NCBI GenBank assembly: GCA_021234155.1
Contig: JAJEKV010000030.1
Location: 4,946,050-5,010,049, forward strand
Direction of reading: 5' to 3'
From: Isoetes taiwanensis
Lineage: Eukaryota; Streptophyta; Lycopodiopsida; Isoetales; Isoetaceae
DNA: 64,000 bases
The position numbers were made by a program, and so were the translations under genes. Below are positions 22,895 through 32,269 of this stretch, one piece after another; position 1 is the stretch's first letter, and the number at the start of each line of letters is the position of its first letter. The notes beneath the pieces were generated by a model. That model searched no databases. It was not told the origin of the DNA and was given only the letters and a program-made list of their open reading frames with translations.

Positions 22895-24669
22895 AAGGGA
22901 GGGCATTTTTGGGGGAAATGGGTAAGGATCCCATGATTGGTATATCTGACCTTGGCCGAAGTTATCGCCAATATCACACGTGTCAAGAATGCCCTCATCA
23001 TTTTTGGTTACTTTACCTACATTTCCGGATCGGTAGTAATATTAATGTAATTCAAAGAATTGAGTAAAGCGTTCTTGTAGGAGTTACCATTGATTTTGTC
23101 ATACTTCCCCATAATTGGAACTGAGGACTTCAGAGATTGCTTGGAGACTTTCGTTTTATTTTTGTCCATATTTTGCTCCTTGATGCTTGTACAGTTATGG
23201 CAGTCGCAGTTAGCACAGTCCGTCGGGTGAAAGTAACCATTACTGTCAGCAATTCCGCACTTGGTAGGAGTGTGAAGCGGGAGTTGGTATGTTTTGTAAT
23301 CCATCTCAACCTCTTTCAAAGCCTCGGCGGCAAAGGAAGAATCTTCTCTTGAAGCCTTTTTCTAAGCTTTCTATAACATGATCATCCGCCTCCTCCCAGA
23401 TTTTCACTAACCGAAAAGAGGCTTTTGATTTCCATCCAAGATCCTCAAGTTCTTCTACAAGATTCTTTGCTGTCTGTAACATTTCCGTCATCGATCTTCT
23501 AAATATCTGATTTTTTAAGCTGCAACAATCTTCTTTCGAATGACCTGTTTTTACCCTTATCAGCTGGTACAGAAGAGTGTCCATTTCCTGGATTTTTTGG
23601 AGCATCTGCCAAGCCAAGTCCCGGCCATTGGCTTTGTTTCTTTGTAAATGATTCTCGAGCCTTTGCATTTCGAGATTACACACCATAATCGCCCTTCTTT
23701 TGTATTCCCATGCGCTTTGATGCGGCTTCTTGTCGTTTCTCTCGATGATGTCGGCGACCTTGAGTTCTTTCATCTTAATCCAAGCTTGATCCTTCTTATC
23801 ATCTAGAACAAAGATTTGGTCCCAGCTTTGAATGATTAAAATGGGATCTCGTGGTCTTTATATTCATAGGGAATTCTTGCAGAGGATGAAGGGCCTCCCA
23901 TGGCTGGTTTATTTGTCAACTCCTTGGTTCTCATAGCGAATCGACGAGGAAGGGATCGTAGACAAGAACCGACCAAAAGAAGGAAAAAGAACAGAAAAAA
24001 AAGGATCTTTGAGGGGGGAAAGAAAGGGGGAGCTAAGATCCGAAAAAGGGAAAAAGGAAAGCAAGAATGATTGGAAAGGAATGAAAACCGCTTAGGCAAT
24101 GAAGAGAGGCAGTGCCTCAGACTTTCGAGTCCCCCCCGCAAGGATCTAATCGTGGGTAAGGGTCCCATCACCGCCGAGGCAAATGTAATCGAAAACCGAA
24201 AAAAACCAAAATCATAAGAAAAGGAAAAAAAGGGGGAACCAAGAGTCGATGGTTAGTTAGCCACCCCCAAACCTCCGCACTACAATATCAAGGTCTCCAA
24301 AAGATTCTGGCGGGTCAAGATCGAAGAAGTCCGCCCAAAGGGTACAGGGGTTCAATAACACCGATGGGGACCTCTAGAAGGAAGAGGTTTCTTTCAAATC
24401 TCATACCCAAGGCGATATAAGGTCAGAGTTGTGGGCGTACACTGAGGGAGCCAATTCTCCGTCAAACACGAGGATCTTTGAAAAAACTTGTCAAAAAATT
24501 CAAAATCTGCCCTACAAAAACCTATTCTGGATTGATTGGAACTAGCTAGATCTATTAACTCCTCGATGGCTTGAAGAGTATCCTCATGGCCTTGGGGTGG
24601 GATGACAAAACCCAGCCCTTGGAGAACAGCTTCGAGTAAAGCCTCATCCATCAGGGCTGGGTAGTGCAC
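22895..24669 (-). pseudogene. LINE ORF1, 5' half
   Basis: Minus-strand frames 24669-24394, 23773-23306 and 23319-23017 form the N-terminal part. It is helical and charged (NLEMQRLENHLQRNK; LVEELEDLGWKS), then Cys-rich (CANCDCHNC near 23215). A frameshift near 23310 and stops near 23010 break it, after which the frame reads open up to the CACTA edge at 22895. The order N-terminal helix, Cys cluster, then the DUF4283-like half past the insertion is coherent. Confidence 0.65.
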
Positions 24670-25200
24670 ACCTCCCGAGGCGCGAGTGGGAAGCGCTTAG
24701 TGCCTGCATCGAGCGCCCGAACCACGACCATTACACTATTGCAATGTTAAACATTGAAAAAAAACTCCTACCTTTTTTATTATGTTTGCTATTTCCATTC
24801 ACATAGCATACAATGTAGCTCGTCCGAATACGGAAGATTGTCAGACCCGACCCCATGGTTAGATATGCACCATCATCATCATCTTTTTATTGTTATTGGT
24901 ACCCACAGATACACGCACATGATCACTTCTCTTTAAATATATCAACTAAAATACGCATGATAACTTGCTTAGTTCAACAGTTGCCGTTTAGCTACCACCA
25001 ACAAAGACAAAATCGCCAACATAAGAATTTTCAAATTATACAAACTTTATAATTTCGCCAAGTGGGAAGAAAACTAAAGGGCTTGGCTGTATCACATTTC
25101 GCCAAAAAAAAAATGTACGGACTCTTGTTTTTATAGCTTTAGCCAACCTTTATTTGGATACGAAAACATTTAGAGTCCTTAAAATTTACCCTGGTGCAAG

Positions 25201-25765
25201 TGAGAGGAACTGGAGTGCTTATAAGTACATACATAGTGTGACACGAAATCGCCTCTTGCATAAGAAGGCTGACAAACTTGTATATAACTTCTCAAATTGG
25301 CGGCTCTTGAATCGCAACAGTGGTGCAGCTACAGTTGATAAGCTACAGTTTCCTTTTATGGATGCAGATTCTGAAGTGGAAGAGGACAACTTCGAAGACA
25401 GTGAGGACGAGCTGCTTGCTGTAAATGCCGCTAACCATGTTGATGAGGACATTCAACGTACCCATTTTGTCGATGCTGAAGATGATTTAGACAAGAACAT
25501 GTTCTCGGATGACTCAGACGACAGCGAAGATACAGAAGAGGAGTCTGATACAGAAAGGCCAGGTCTAAATAATACAGGAGATCTACTTGAGGACTTAATA
25601 GTACGTGAGCCAGCGGACTCTCCAATGCCAAGGCAACGTGTCAGAAGAAATACAACTCGAGGACATTGCAATAAGGGAAAGGGCCAAAGGAGGTTGAACC
25701 TAGGCCAGCATGCAGAAGAGGACGGAAGCACAGATGATGAAACTGATGAAGACGGTGATGTCTAG
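25201..25765 (+). pseudogene. hAT transposase, C-terminal dimerisation exon
   Basis: Reads ERNWSAYKYIHS, RNRLLHKKADKLVY and FSNWRLLNRN, the hallmark of the hAT C-terminal dimerisation domain. A long acidic tail rich in Asp and Glu follows (VEEDNFEDSEDELL; SDDSDDSEDTEEESD) and a stop at 25763-25765. This exon is uninterrupted, unlike the upstream frames. An AATAAA at 25853-25858 can serve as its polyadenylation signal. Confidence 0.9.
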
Positions 25766-25852
25766 AAAGATGATGCGATGAGTACCCTTCAGTCTATCTA
25801 TTGTAACCGTGTATGAGGATGTTCAAACTATTGTAATCATCCTGGCACTATG

Positions 25853-25858
25853 AATAAA
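25853..25858 (+). terminator. Polyadenylation signal of the hAT transposase
   Basis: AATAAA lies 88 bases after the transposase stop codon and is followed by a T-rich stretch. Confidence 0.5.
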
Positions 25859-26004
25859 AAGTAAAGTTTTTTGTTACAAGTTTTTGTCTTGTATATATTT
25901 CGTCACCTTCTTTTATGTTTATTTCATGTATGATGTTCCTTTAATGTACGATGGTTCATGTAACTTCGGTCCATGTTTCATTCATGTGTAACATCATTCG
26001 ACCT

Positions 26005-26170
26005 AAGTGCCTAGAGAAACCTCGCACCCGCCAGAGCCGGATTGACTTCCGTTGACGCTTGCCTCTTCGCATGCCACAGAATCTTACTGATGAGAAGTAA
26101 TCTACGCATGCCAAGAGGTCAAACGGCTACGGATCGGTCGATACGACTCTGACGGAAACGAGATTTCACT
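26005..26170. repeat. Foldback 1 (arms about 70 bases)
   Basis: The left arm (from aagtgcctagag to gcctcttcgcatgc) pairs with the right arm (from gcatgccaagagg to agatttcact). Pairing is strongest near the loop and around gccagagccgg / gactctgacgg. The loop contains ctgatgagaagtaatc. It belongs to the same family as foldback 2. Confidence 0.7.
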
Positions 26171-26236
26171 AGATACACGATGCACTCTCCAACCAATGAT
26201 TATGCATCACTGTGTTCTATTACCTCCGTCGACCGT

Positions 26237-26407
26237 AGTGCCCTGAGAACCTTCCTCGGATCAGACCCGTCTCGACTTCCGTTGCTGCTTGCCTCTTCGC
26301 ATGCCACAGAATCTTGCTGATGAGAAGTAATCTACGCACGCCAAGAGGCCAAACAACCACGGATCAGCTGGGACGAATCTGATCCATCAGAAGGTTCACA
26401 AGGCACT
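26237..26407. repeat. Foldback 2 (arms about 70 bases)
   Basis: The outer ends agtgccctgagaacct and aggttcacaaggcact are near-perfect inverted partners, as are gcctcttcgcatgc and gcacgccaagaggc beside the loop. The loop sequence is almost identical to that of foldback 1, so the two hairpins are duplicates about 235 bases apart. Confidence 0.8.
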
Positions 26408-26476
26408 TGAATGATTCACTAATCATGTATGATGGTTCTTTCTATGTTTCTTTAATGTGTACGCCAAATTGGGAAT

Positions 26477-26657
26477 AACTTCGGTACGCCAAATTGGGCT
26501 TTGAATGCTATCAGGACCTATAATCTGTACTCTATTCCTTTGGGTGGCACATGCTCTAAATACCAAATGGGTTTGCATGGCATGTGCCACCCAAAGGAAT
26601 GGAGGTACAAATTATAGGTCCTGATGGCATTCAAATGCCATTTGGCGTAGCAAAGTT
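26477..26657. repeat. Foldback 3 (arms about 79 bases, few mismatches)
   Basis: The arms run from aacttcggtacgcc to gggtggcacatgc and back from gcatgtgccaccc to ggcgtagcaaagtt. Only scattered mismatches interrupt them, many compatible with G:U pairing in RNA. The loop is about 25 bases. This is the cleanest long hairpin in the cluster. Confidence 0.85.
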
Positions 26658-26880
26658 ACTCGTCAATCACTAATCTCAAATGAACCCACCTCGCCAAAGG
26701 GGACGCGTCCTCCAATTTCAAGTCATAGTGATGCTCAAGGTTCTCCATCAATAGAAGGAGTTAGGATGTTCCATGGTTTGGTGCCTAACAGCCGCTATAT
26801 AGATGGACAACGCCCAGGCACCACTTTGGCTTGAAATTAGAGTGCGCTCTCACCTCTGACGCCTCGAGACCTGGGTCCAG

Positions 26881-27073
26881 GCATCGAGACGTCCCAATCT
26901 TTGCTTTCCCCCGCCTCTTTGGACAATGGAACTTAGCATGTAAACTAAGCTACATTGCCCAAAGAGGCGGGGGGAAAGAAAAACGGGGAATCTTTGGACG
27001 ATGGAACTTAGCATGTATACTAAGCTACATTGCCCAAAGAGGAGGGGAAAGAAAGACTGGGAAGTCTCGATGC
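26881..27073. repeat. Foldback 4 with internal 75-bp tandem duplication
   Basis: The outer arms start gcatcgagacgtccc and end gggaagtctcgatgc. Inside, a unit from ctttggac(a/g)atggaactt to gcccaaagagg with a purine-rich tail occurs twice, itself an inverted repeat. The locus can therefore fold in more than one way. Confidence 0.8.
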
Positions 27074-27128
27074 TTGAACTCATCAATCACTAACATCTAA
27101 TGAACCCACAGAATCGCAAGCAACCACT

Positions 27129-27376
27129 AGGCTTTATATCCTCCGTGGCCACAATAAAAATAGAGTACTCAAAAACCTTGTAACCTCCTCTAGAACGAAC
27201 GATTTCTGCTCTGACCCCCATTTTGCGCGTCTTTGTGTAATATAACCTAGCAAGTATCTAAGATACATTGACACAGAGACACGCAGAAGAGAGTCAGAGC
27301 AAAGCTCGCTCCTTCTAAAGGAGGTAACAAGAATTTCGAGAAGTCTATATTGTTTGCCATGGAGAATATAAAGCCT
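27129..27376. repeat. Foldback 5 (arms about 115 bases)
   Basis: Left arm from aggctttatatcctcc, right arm ending ggagaatataaagcct. Further paired blocks are ccttgtaacctcct with aggaggtaacaag, and ctgctctgac with gtcagagca. The loop lies near 27250. This is the longest arm in the cluster, with more mismatches than foldback 3. Confidence 0.8.
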
Positions 27377-27482
27377 GGTGACCTGACAACCATTCAAGAG
27401 GGTCGCGCTCTTGGCTTACTCCCTTTTCGAGTTTCTTGCTTGCTAATTCAGGCTTACTCTCTGTTCGAGTTTCCTGCTTGAC

Positions 27483-27538
27483 GTATCTAATTCGCCACCT
27501 AGAGTGAGCGATGTCATCCCAGGGGGCAAATTAGATAC
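27483..27538. repeat. Foldback 6 (arms about 18 bases)
   Basis: gtatctaattcgccacct pairs with agggggcaaattagatac around a short loop. It is preceded by two direct copies of a 29-base word, gcttactc-y-ct...gagttt-y-ctgcttg, at about 27414 and 27451. Confidence 0.7.
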
Positions 27539-27750
27539 ATTAAACAGAAAATGAAAGAGACTAAGTCAAACAGGACAAACAAGCGACTCACTCACATACT
27601 TACTTTACTTAACTATAATACAAACAACTCAATGCGGCAACCCAACCCCCAAAATTTTATTACGACAAAGAAATCCTCGTCAACGAACGTTGGTTCATTC
27701 ATGTGCATCTGAGATCTTAGGGAAAATATCAAAAAATAAATGTAGACCGC

Positions 27751-28020
27751 TCATGGGTTTAAGTACTCGTCTGCATCCAAGTTCACACCTTCGTCACCTG
27801 CTGGCCCAGGAGCGGGCGGCAGGTACTGATTTATGTCTGGTACCTCTTCACCTTCACGCGGTTCTTCTACCCCCCTCCAAAGGTCCATTTCACATTGGGA
27901 TTGGAGCGCATGAGCCATTCCATCCCTCCTGCGAGCAACCAGAGGTGGCAAGGGAGGCATCGCGTGATTGCGTTGTTGAGCATTGCATCTTGGCCTGCGG
28001 TATAATATATCCATCATCAC
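27751..28020 (-). pseudogene. Cargo gene, acidic Pro-rich tail
   Basis: This short frame contains LWRGVEEPREGEEVPDINQY and ends AGDEGVNLDADEYLNP. It is plausible as the C-terminus of the cargo gene but has no recognisable domain. Confidence 0.35.
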
Positions 28021-28277
28021 GCTAGAAGCGAGAACCCACGCCCATCATCCAATCCAACAAGCACCTCAAATGCGCATCGATGTCCACACCCTAAGGCATA
28101 CCAACCAACTTGGGTTAGATTGTCCGCACACACCGACAATATCTAAAGTCCCCGTTCTTTTAATGCGTCCCCAATCGACTTTCATATAGGTGTTCGGAGG
28201 GAGGTATGCACATACCACGCTCTTGGAGACTCTAAAGGGGATCAGAATCTAAGACTCTTGATATTGTGCGCATGTGC

Positions 28278-28670
28278 TCATTGTCTACTCTCAAACCGCA
28301 TTTTCCCTACAAGTTGATTCTTCGTGTCTAATAATTCTGCAGCCATCTTGTCATGAGCATTTGCACGATCTTTTAAGCGCAAGTTTTCCTCTGACAGAGT
28401 GAGGTTTCGACTTCTTTCATTCTCTAACTGAGCCTTCAATTCTACCTCATCTGTCACTGCACCTGCTGCTGCAACATCCGCCACATCTAAAAGTTTTATG
28501 GCATCTTGAAGCAGATAGGTTATAGTCCGCGGGCTCATCACCAAGAGCGCCGAGAATCGTCCAGCGAGCTTCACTCTTTGCTTGCTACCAGCGCCGCTTC
28601 CTTGTTTCCACTTTCTCTTGGCATAATTTTACGGGCTCCCCTCTCACAATCTCATAGTACACTTGCTTGG
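28278..28670 (-). pseudogene. Cargo gene, coiled-coil segment
   Basis: The frame 28574-28278 has heptad-like charged sequence (VELKAQLENERSRNLTL, EENLRLKDRANAHDKM) after an Ala-rich stretch. Upstream, in another frame, lies a basic segment (TTTKKTLAKQVYYEIV). This is probably a dimerisation region. Confidence 0.45.
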
Positions 28671-28849
28671 CAAGCGTCTTCTTGGTCGTGGTTTTTATCA
28701 TTGTTCCTTTCACTTGCACCCACCTCTCAAAGCTTTAGCTCGGACTTCGGGATCTTGCGGTCATTATGCCTTATACTTACCTGCTCTCTGGCTTGGCGGT
28801 CGGCGATCAAACCGTTTGGCGTCTAAATTGGCCTCGATATCCTCAAAAT

Positions 28850-29240
28850 CTGCTCCATGTGGGCAACAACCTGGACCCATGTCACATACAACTCCATGCA
28901 CCTCTGTAATTGTGACACCCTCTTTCTTGGCCACTTATGCCATTGCCCTCAACCTTAACAACTCTTTTGCACGCGCTTCATTCATTCTAGCATGTTCCTC
29001 CGCTTTCTGTATCTGTTGTGCCCTAACCTCTGACAATGTAGGTAGAGAAGGGAATTCAAATCCATCTGGGTCTGGAGTTCTCAAAGTGTCCAGCATAGAA
29101 AAGTCTCCTCCATGCGCGGTTTCATCAGCCCCTTCTCTCATGTGCTGATGAGAAGAACTCGGTTGCCGATGAGACGAGCTGGGTCGTTGAGACATTCTTA
29201 AGTGTTTGGCACTAGGTAGTTGTGAGTTCGTTTTCTTGCG
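28850..29240 (-). pseudogene. Cargo gene, Ser-rich and helical segment
   Basis: A Ser/His/Gln-rich stretch (SQRPSSSHRQPSSSHQH) is followed by a helical Ala/Glu/Arg stretch (AQQIQKAEEHARMNEARAKELL), a stop, and a Cys-bearing phrase CDMGPGCCPHG in the continued frame. No known domain. Confidence 0.35.
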
Positions 29241-29620
29241 GATAGGCTTTACACTAACTGCGCGAAATAAAAAACAACTCAATATGACTTATAAATTATA
29301 AAAAAAAAACAAGTGCAACAAAGATAAATACAGAAGAATGCCAAAGATGTTTTATTGAATGTATTTAAAGCAATTGTTCAATGATTTTTTTTTTGGTTGC
29401 ATACAAGAGAGCTCATAAATGGCACGCTAAAGCGACTTGGTCCAAATTTTGTCGACATCGTCGCCCCTAACCCAACTTGAGGAATCAATCTGATTCCGTT
29501 TGGGGTCTTGTGCAATGTGTTGGAGAGCAATTCCAGGTGCTCCGCATGGTGTTCAGTAGCTGGTTCAGATCAAACTTATGCGTGCCTTATCTCGTATTGG
29601 GGATTTTCGACCGCGATGCT

Positions 29621-30712
29621 TCAAATAATCGCGACATGTTTGAAACCTCGGCTTTGTTCATTGGTACCCATACTCTCTAAGAAAGAGTGCTTTATGCGTG
29701 CAAAATCAGCAAGGTAATAGATAAAGTAGGCTGCCCCTAAGAGATCGAAGTCTACCCTTGCGGGCACCGATCTTAGTTCCATCTCTTTTGGACCCCAATA
29801 CAAATCATCATGCATGTATGGATAGGCAAGCCTTTCATTCTCAATGGCCTTTTGGCGGCGGCATCCATGCCTTTGTATGCCCACCGCTTCACTTCCAGCG
29901 GCTCAAGCCTATTAGGCGTTCTTCTCCCCCCCTCACATATACCAATATAAACATGACACGGGGTCCGTGCATCCTCTCTCTTTCCCAAATTCAAAATGAA
30001 GCAAGACATTGCCCGGGTGTAAGTCCATGTGTAGATGGTGCTCTTTATGAAGCTTAAGCAAGCCGCTTAAAAACGACATAGTTAGATCACCCACTCTTTG
30101 AGCAACATATAACTCTCTTTCTTTCTTAGTTGCTCAAGCTTATGGACGCCAACCTCGACGATGAGCTTACACCCTAATCTCTTAAATGCATGCCTGGCAA
30201 ACTCATTATCTCCATGATGCACAAAAAGAGATGCACAAGAACCCCCATTCCAGTAGGGAAATATCAACCCTGTTCTTTCCAACCCAGTTGTACGACCAAT
30301 GCAGCGTATGATAGAGCCATGTCTAACCTGCATTTGTGATTCCCTCATGTTTTTTCATCATGGCCTTTACTATCACATCGAGTCCGGCCGCATCTAACCG
30401 CACATCCTCATTCTGAAATTTAACACAATAGGGTTCGTCTTTAAGAAAACTAGAACCCAAGATATTGCATTTGAACACCATTCCATATGTTCCTGAACCA
30501 ATTCTGGTCCTGTTCATTATTTGAGAGGAATCCACCATTGCAAACCATATAGTCTTGGAATCTGCCCTTTTTCTTGCTTCCCACTCTTTATCAGTCTCAC
30601 CAGGACGCTTGGCTCTAATAGTCTGTGCCAACACTTTCTTAACTAGGTGAGGGGGTTGATGGGTTTCTTTTCTAAGCTTTCGATTCGTCCAAGCTGTGTT
30701 CCATTCCACCAT
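29621..30712 (-). pseudogene. Protein-kinase-like domain of the cargo gene
   Basis: Kinase subdomains appear in order: glycine loop RIGSGTYGMVF, beta-3 Lys in YCVKF, then HGSIIRCIGRTTG. The hinge-side segment is GLIFPYWNGGSCASLFVHHG. The catalytic loop reads HMDLHPGNVLL near 30015 (HxDLxPxN pattern). The DFG position is degraded (ICEGG, perhaps from DWG). A helix-F-like DFDLLGAAYFIYYL lies near 29730. Frames shift near the A-run at 30350 and again near 30060 and 29800. The fold is clear from order and spacing; activity is doubtful in this copy. Confidence 0.65.
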
Positions 30713-30777
30713 ACCTTATCTTTTAAAGACTCTCTCAGCGGGGACTAGTTAGATTTGCCTAACGCATGAATCATATT

Positions 30778-31167
30778 TCAGGTTACTGCGCGGGATACAT
30801 TGCCATCTATCCAAGCATACCTTTCGTAAGGAGTCTTTTCGGGTTCTCGTCTATCATTCGAGGCCCAAAAGCTCTCGGCATCTCTCATGAGACTTGAGTG
30901 GAAGTCTAGCCATCCTTCATCTGTTGTAGTAATCAACTCTAACTCAGATGGGGTGGCAGCACATATTCGCTCACAGAGCCAATTCATTAAAGCGGGTGTT
31001 AAGGAGGACCATGGCTGTTGGGTTCTTGATCTTTTTCTCTGCATCTTAGTGGAGGACTCAGCCTCTGGGTTCATGTGAGGCTCTGCTTCTACCCTAGGTC
31101 CTTCTTTAGGGCTCATGTGAGGCTCTGCTGCTTCTAATCTAAGCCCGTCTAACTCTTGTGGATTCAT
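30778..31167 (-). pseudogene. Cargo gene, N-terminal segment
   Basis: The frame could start at 31248, but the upstream part lies in a SINE; the Met at 31167 (MNPQELDGLRLE) is the more natural start. It has two similar repeats (EAAEPHMSPKEGPR and EAEPHMNPEAESS), a basic KMQRKRSR stretch, then a globular part (MNWLCERICAATPSELELI, WLDFHSSLM). No known domain. Confidence 0.4.
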
Positions 31168-31170
31168 AGC

Positions 31171-31337
31171 AGCCCAGAATCGCACTCGGTACTGTTGGGG
31201 TTCAAATCCCAACAGACGCAATGTAAGGTGGTTGGGGGCAGGGCCCAATCAAGCAATGTAGTGTGGTGTGTGGTCACATGTCCAGTTGGATGCTGCCTAG
31301 TGGCGTGACGTTAAAACTACTATCTATCTATCTATTA
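31171..31337 (+). mobile_element. tRNA-derived SINE, 5'-truncated copy
   Basis: From gcccagaatcgcactcgg to the tail actactatctatctatctatt it matches the longer copy at 54603-54803 in opposite orientation. It has a perfect Pol III B-box, GGTTCAAATCC (31199-31209). The A-box part is missing. It sits over the start of the cargo-gene frame. Confidence 0.6.
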
Positions 31338-31519
31338 AGATTCTAGTAAACTACTAAGTTTCAAGCTTGACAGTTGTAGGCGCCCTACTGAGTTTAACAA
31401 GTTCTCTCGTTCTCTTCAACAAGTTTAACTTATGATTTGACCCAGCTACTGACTCCATTAGGAAACTCCCTGGCGGCACTCAACTGAACATATTGCATAA
31501 GACCACCTAGCAAAGTCAC

Positions 31520-31613
31520 GAATATTTAATGAAATATACGCCACTCCCTATATTAGTGTTGGACTTTCGTCAACAACACCGTCAGAAAATAGGGTATATC
31601 TCATTAAATATTC
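31520..31613. repeat. Foldback 7
   Basis: gaatatttaatgaaatatac pairs with gtatatctcattaaatattc. Inside is a smaller stem gtgttg ... caacaac. It belongs to the palindrome-rich distal part of the hAT. Confidence 0.65.
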
Positions 31614-31741
31614 TCCTAACCTTCCATAAGAGTACAACACCCACCTTTTAGCACCGCGTGACCGAAGCCAACAAGCGGCAGGAGAGGGCTATACACCTAA
31701 ATGGGAGGTTGACCCTAGCAATCATCGACATCAGCAATGAC

Positions 31742-31789
31742 ACCCACCCTCGGCATGGCACAATTCAATGTGGCACGCCAGCGGTGGGT
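31742..31789. repeat. Foldback 8
   Basis: acccacc...ggcatggcac pairs with gtggcacgcc...ggtgggt around a short loop. A longer, weaker pairing may include gggaggttgacc upstream and ggtgggtcaatcc. Confidence 0.5.
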
Positions 31790-31904
31790 CAATCCTTGCC
31801 CAAGGATCATCACTCAACTAAAACCTAATCTTTCTTTGGGAACGTCCTACCCTCACTGCTACTGTTGTCGATGAAAGGGTAGGCAACCAAATTTCTCTTT
31901 CTTA

Positions 31905-31995
31905 TTTTTTTATTTTTATTTTTATTTCATTATTTTTTTCCTTTTTTTTATTGTTTCTATTCTATTGTTTTTTTTTTCTTTTTTTTTCGTTATTT
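31905..31995. repeat. T-rich low-complexity tract
   Basis: Irregular T-runs broken by single A, C or G over about 90 bases. No gene signal. Confidence 0.7.
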
Positions 31996-32269
31996 TTTTT
32001 ACAAAAATCGGTCTGGATTCGACCATAGAACGAGACGCTCACCATCGTCACGCCCCTCAATGGAGGGGGGCAACAGGCGAGGGCCTCACTATGGAGGAAC
32101 CCTAGACCTACAATAAAAAAAACAACAAAAAACTAACTAGGTTTGCCTAAAAACTAAGAAAAAATGAAAAAAAAAAAAAGGGGCACAGTTGTGGAGGAGG
32201 GCGCAGTGGTTTACCTTTTTCGCACAAAACAAAGAGAATGCTACCGAAATATATAAAGAAAAGTTCGCG

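Larger units (their letters stand above)
10283..24718 (-). mobile_element. L1-type LINE, apparently full length, minus strand
   Basis: The element runs from its 5' end at 24718 to a poly(A) tail seen as 18 T's at 10283-10300. The flanks are a perfect 16-bp duplication (10267-10282 and 24719-24734). Without the nested CACTA and one copy of its 3-bp duplication it is about 7.0 kb, a normal full length for a plant L1 element. It encodes ORF1 (about 24669-22895, continuing 15449-14569) and ORF2 with endonuclease, reverse transcriptase and C-terminal zf-RVT-like region (14526-11210). Both ORFs carry stops and frameshifts. It lies in the transposase intron of the hAT. Confidence 0.92.
9988..25200 (+). 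other. Intron of the hAT transposase, enlarged by the LINE
   Basis: The donor is GCAGG|GTAATA and the acceptor GTGCAAG|TGAGAG. Joining them gives NSASAGERNWS, matching the conserved hAT sequence around C/G-ERNWS, with the codon phase kept. The original intron would be about 760 bases (9988-10282 plus 24735-25200). The rest is the LINE with its nested CACTA. Confidence 0.7.
27751..31167 (-). pseudogene. hAT-borne cargo gene with kinase-like domain (whole locus)
   Basis: A chain of minus-strand frames runs convergently to the transposase inside the hAT. In order: an N-terminal segment (31167-30778), a kinase-like domain (30712-29621), a Ser-rich then helical segment (29240-28850), a coiled coil (about 28670-28278) and an acidic Pro-rich tail (28020-27751). 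They are read as one gene because all lie on one strand in sequence, with gaps of intron size; splice sites were not all resolved. At least one frame break (A-run near 30350) and an altered DFG position suggest decay. It may be captured host sequence or a second native ORF of this hAT lineage. Confidence 0.55.

Noticed and set aside
23836-24171. Hydrophobic minus-strand ORF resembling a membrane protein
   Set aside because: Lies inside the LINE 5' region in a purine-rich tract; the Phe/Leu run reflects base composition.
25219-25731. Minus-strand Ser/Leu-rich ORFs
   Set aside because: Antisense of the acidic transposase tail.
26041-26115. Box C/D snoRNA suggested by TGATGA in foldbacks 1 and 2
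   Set aside because: The base before TGATGA is C, not a purine, and no D box with proper spacing is seen; the loop of an inverted repeat explains it.
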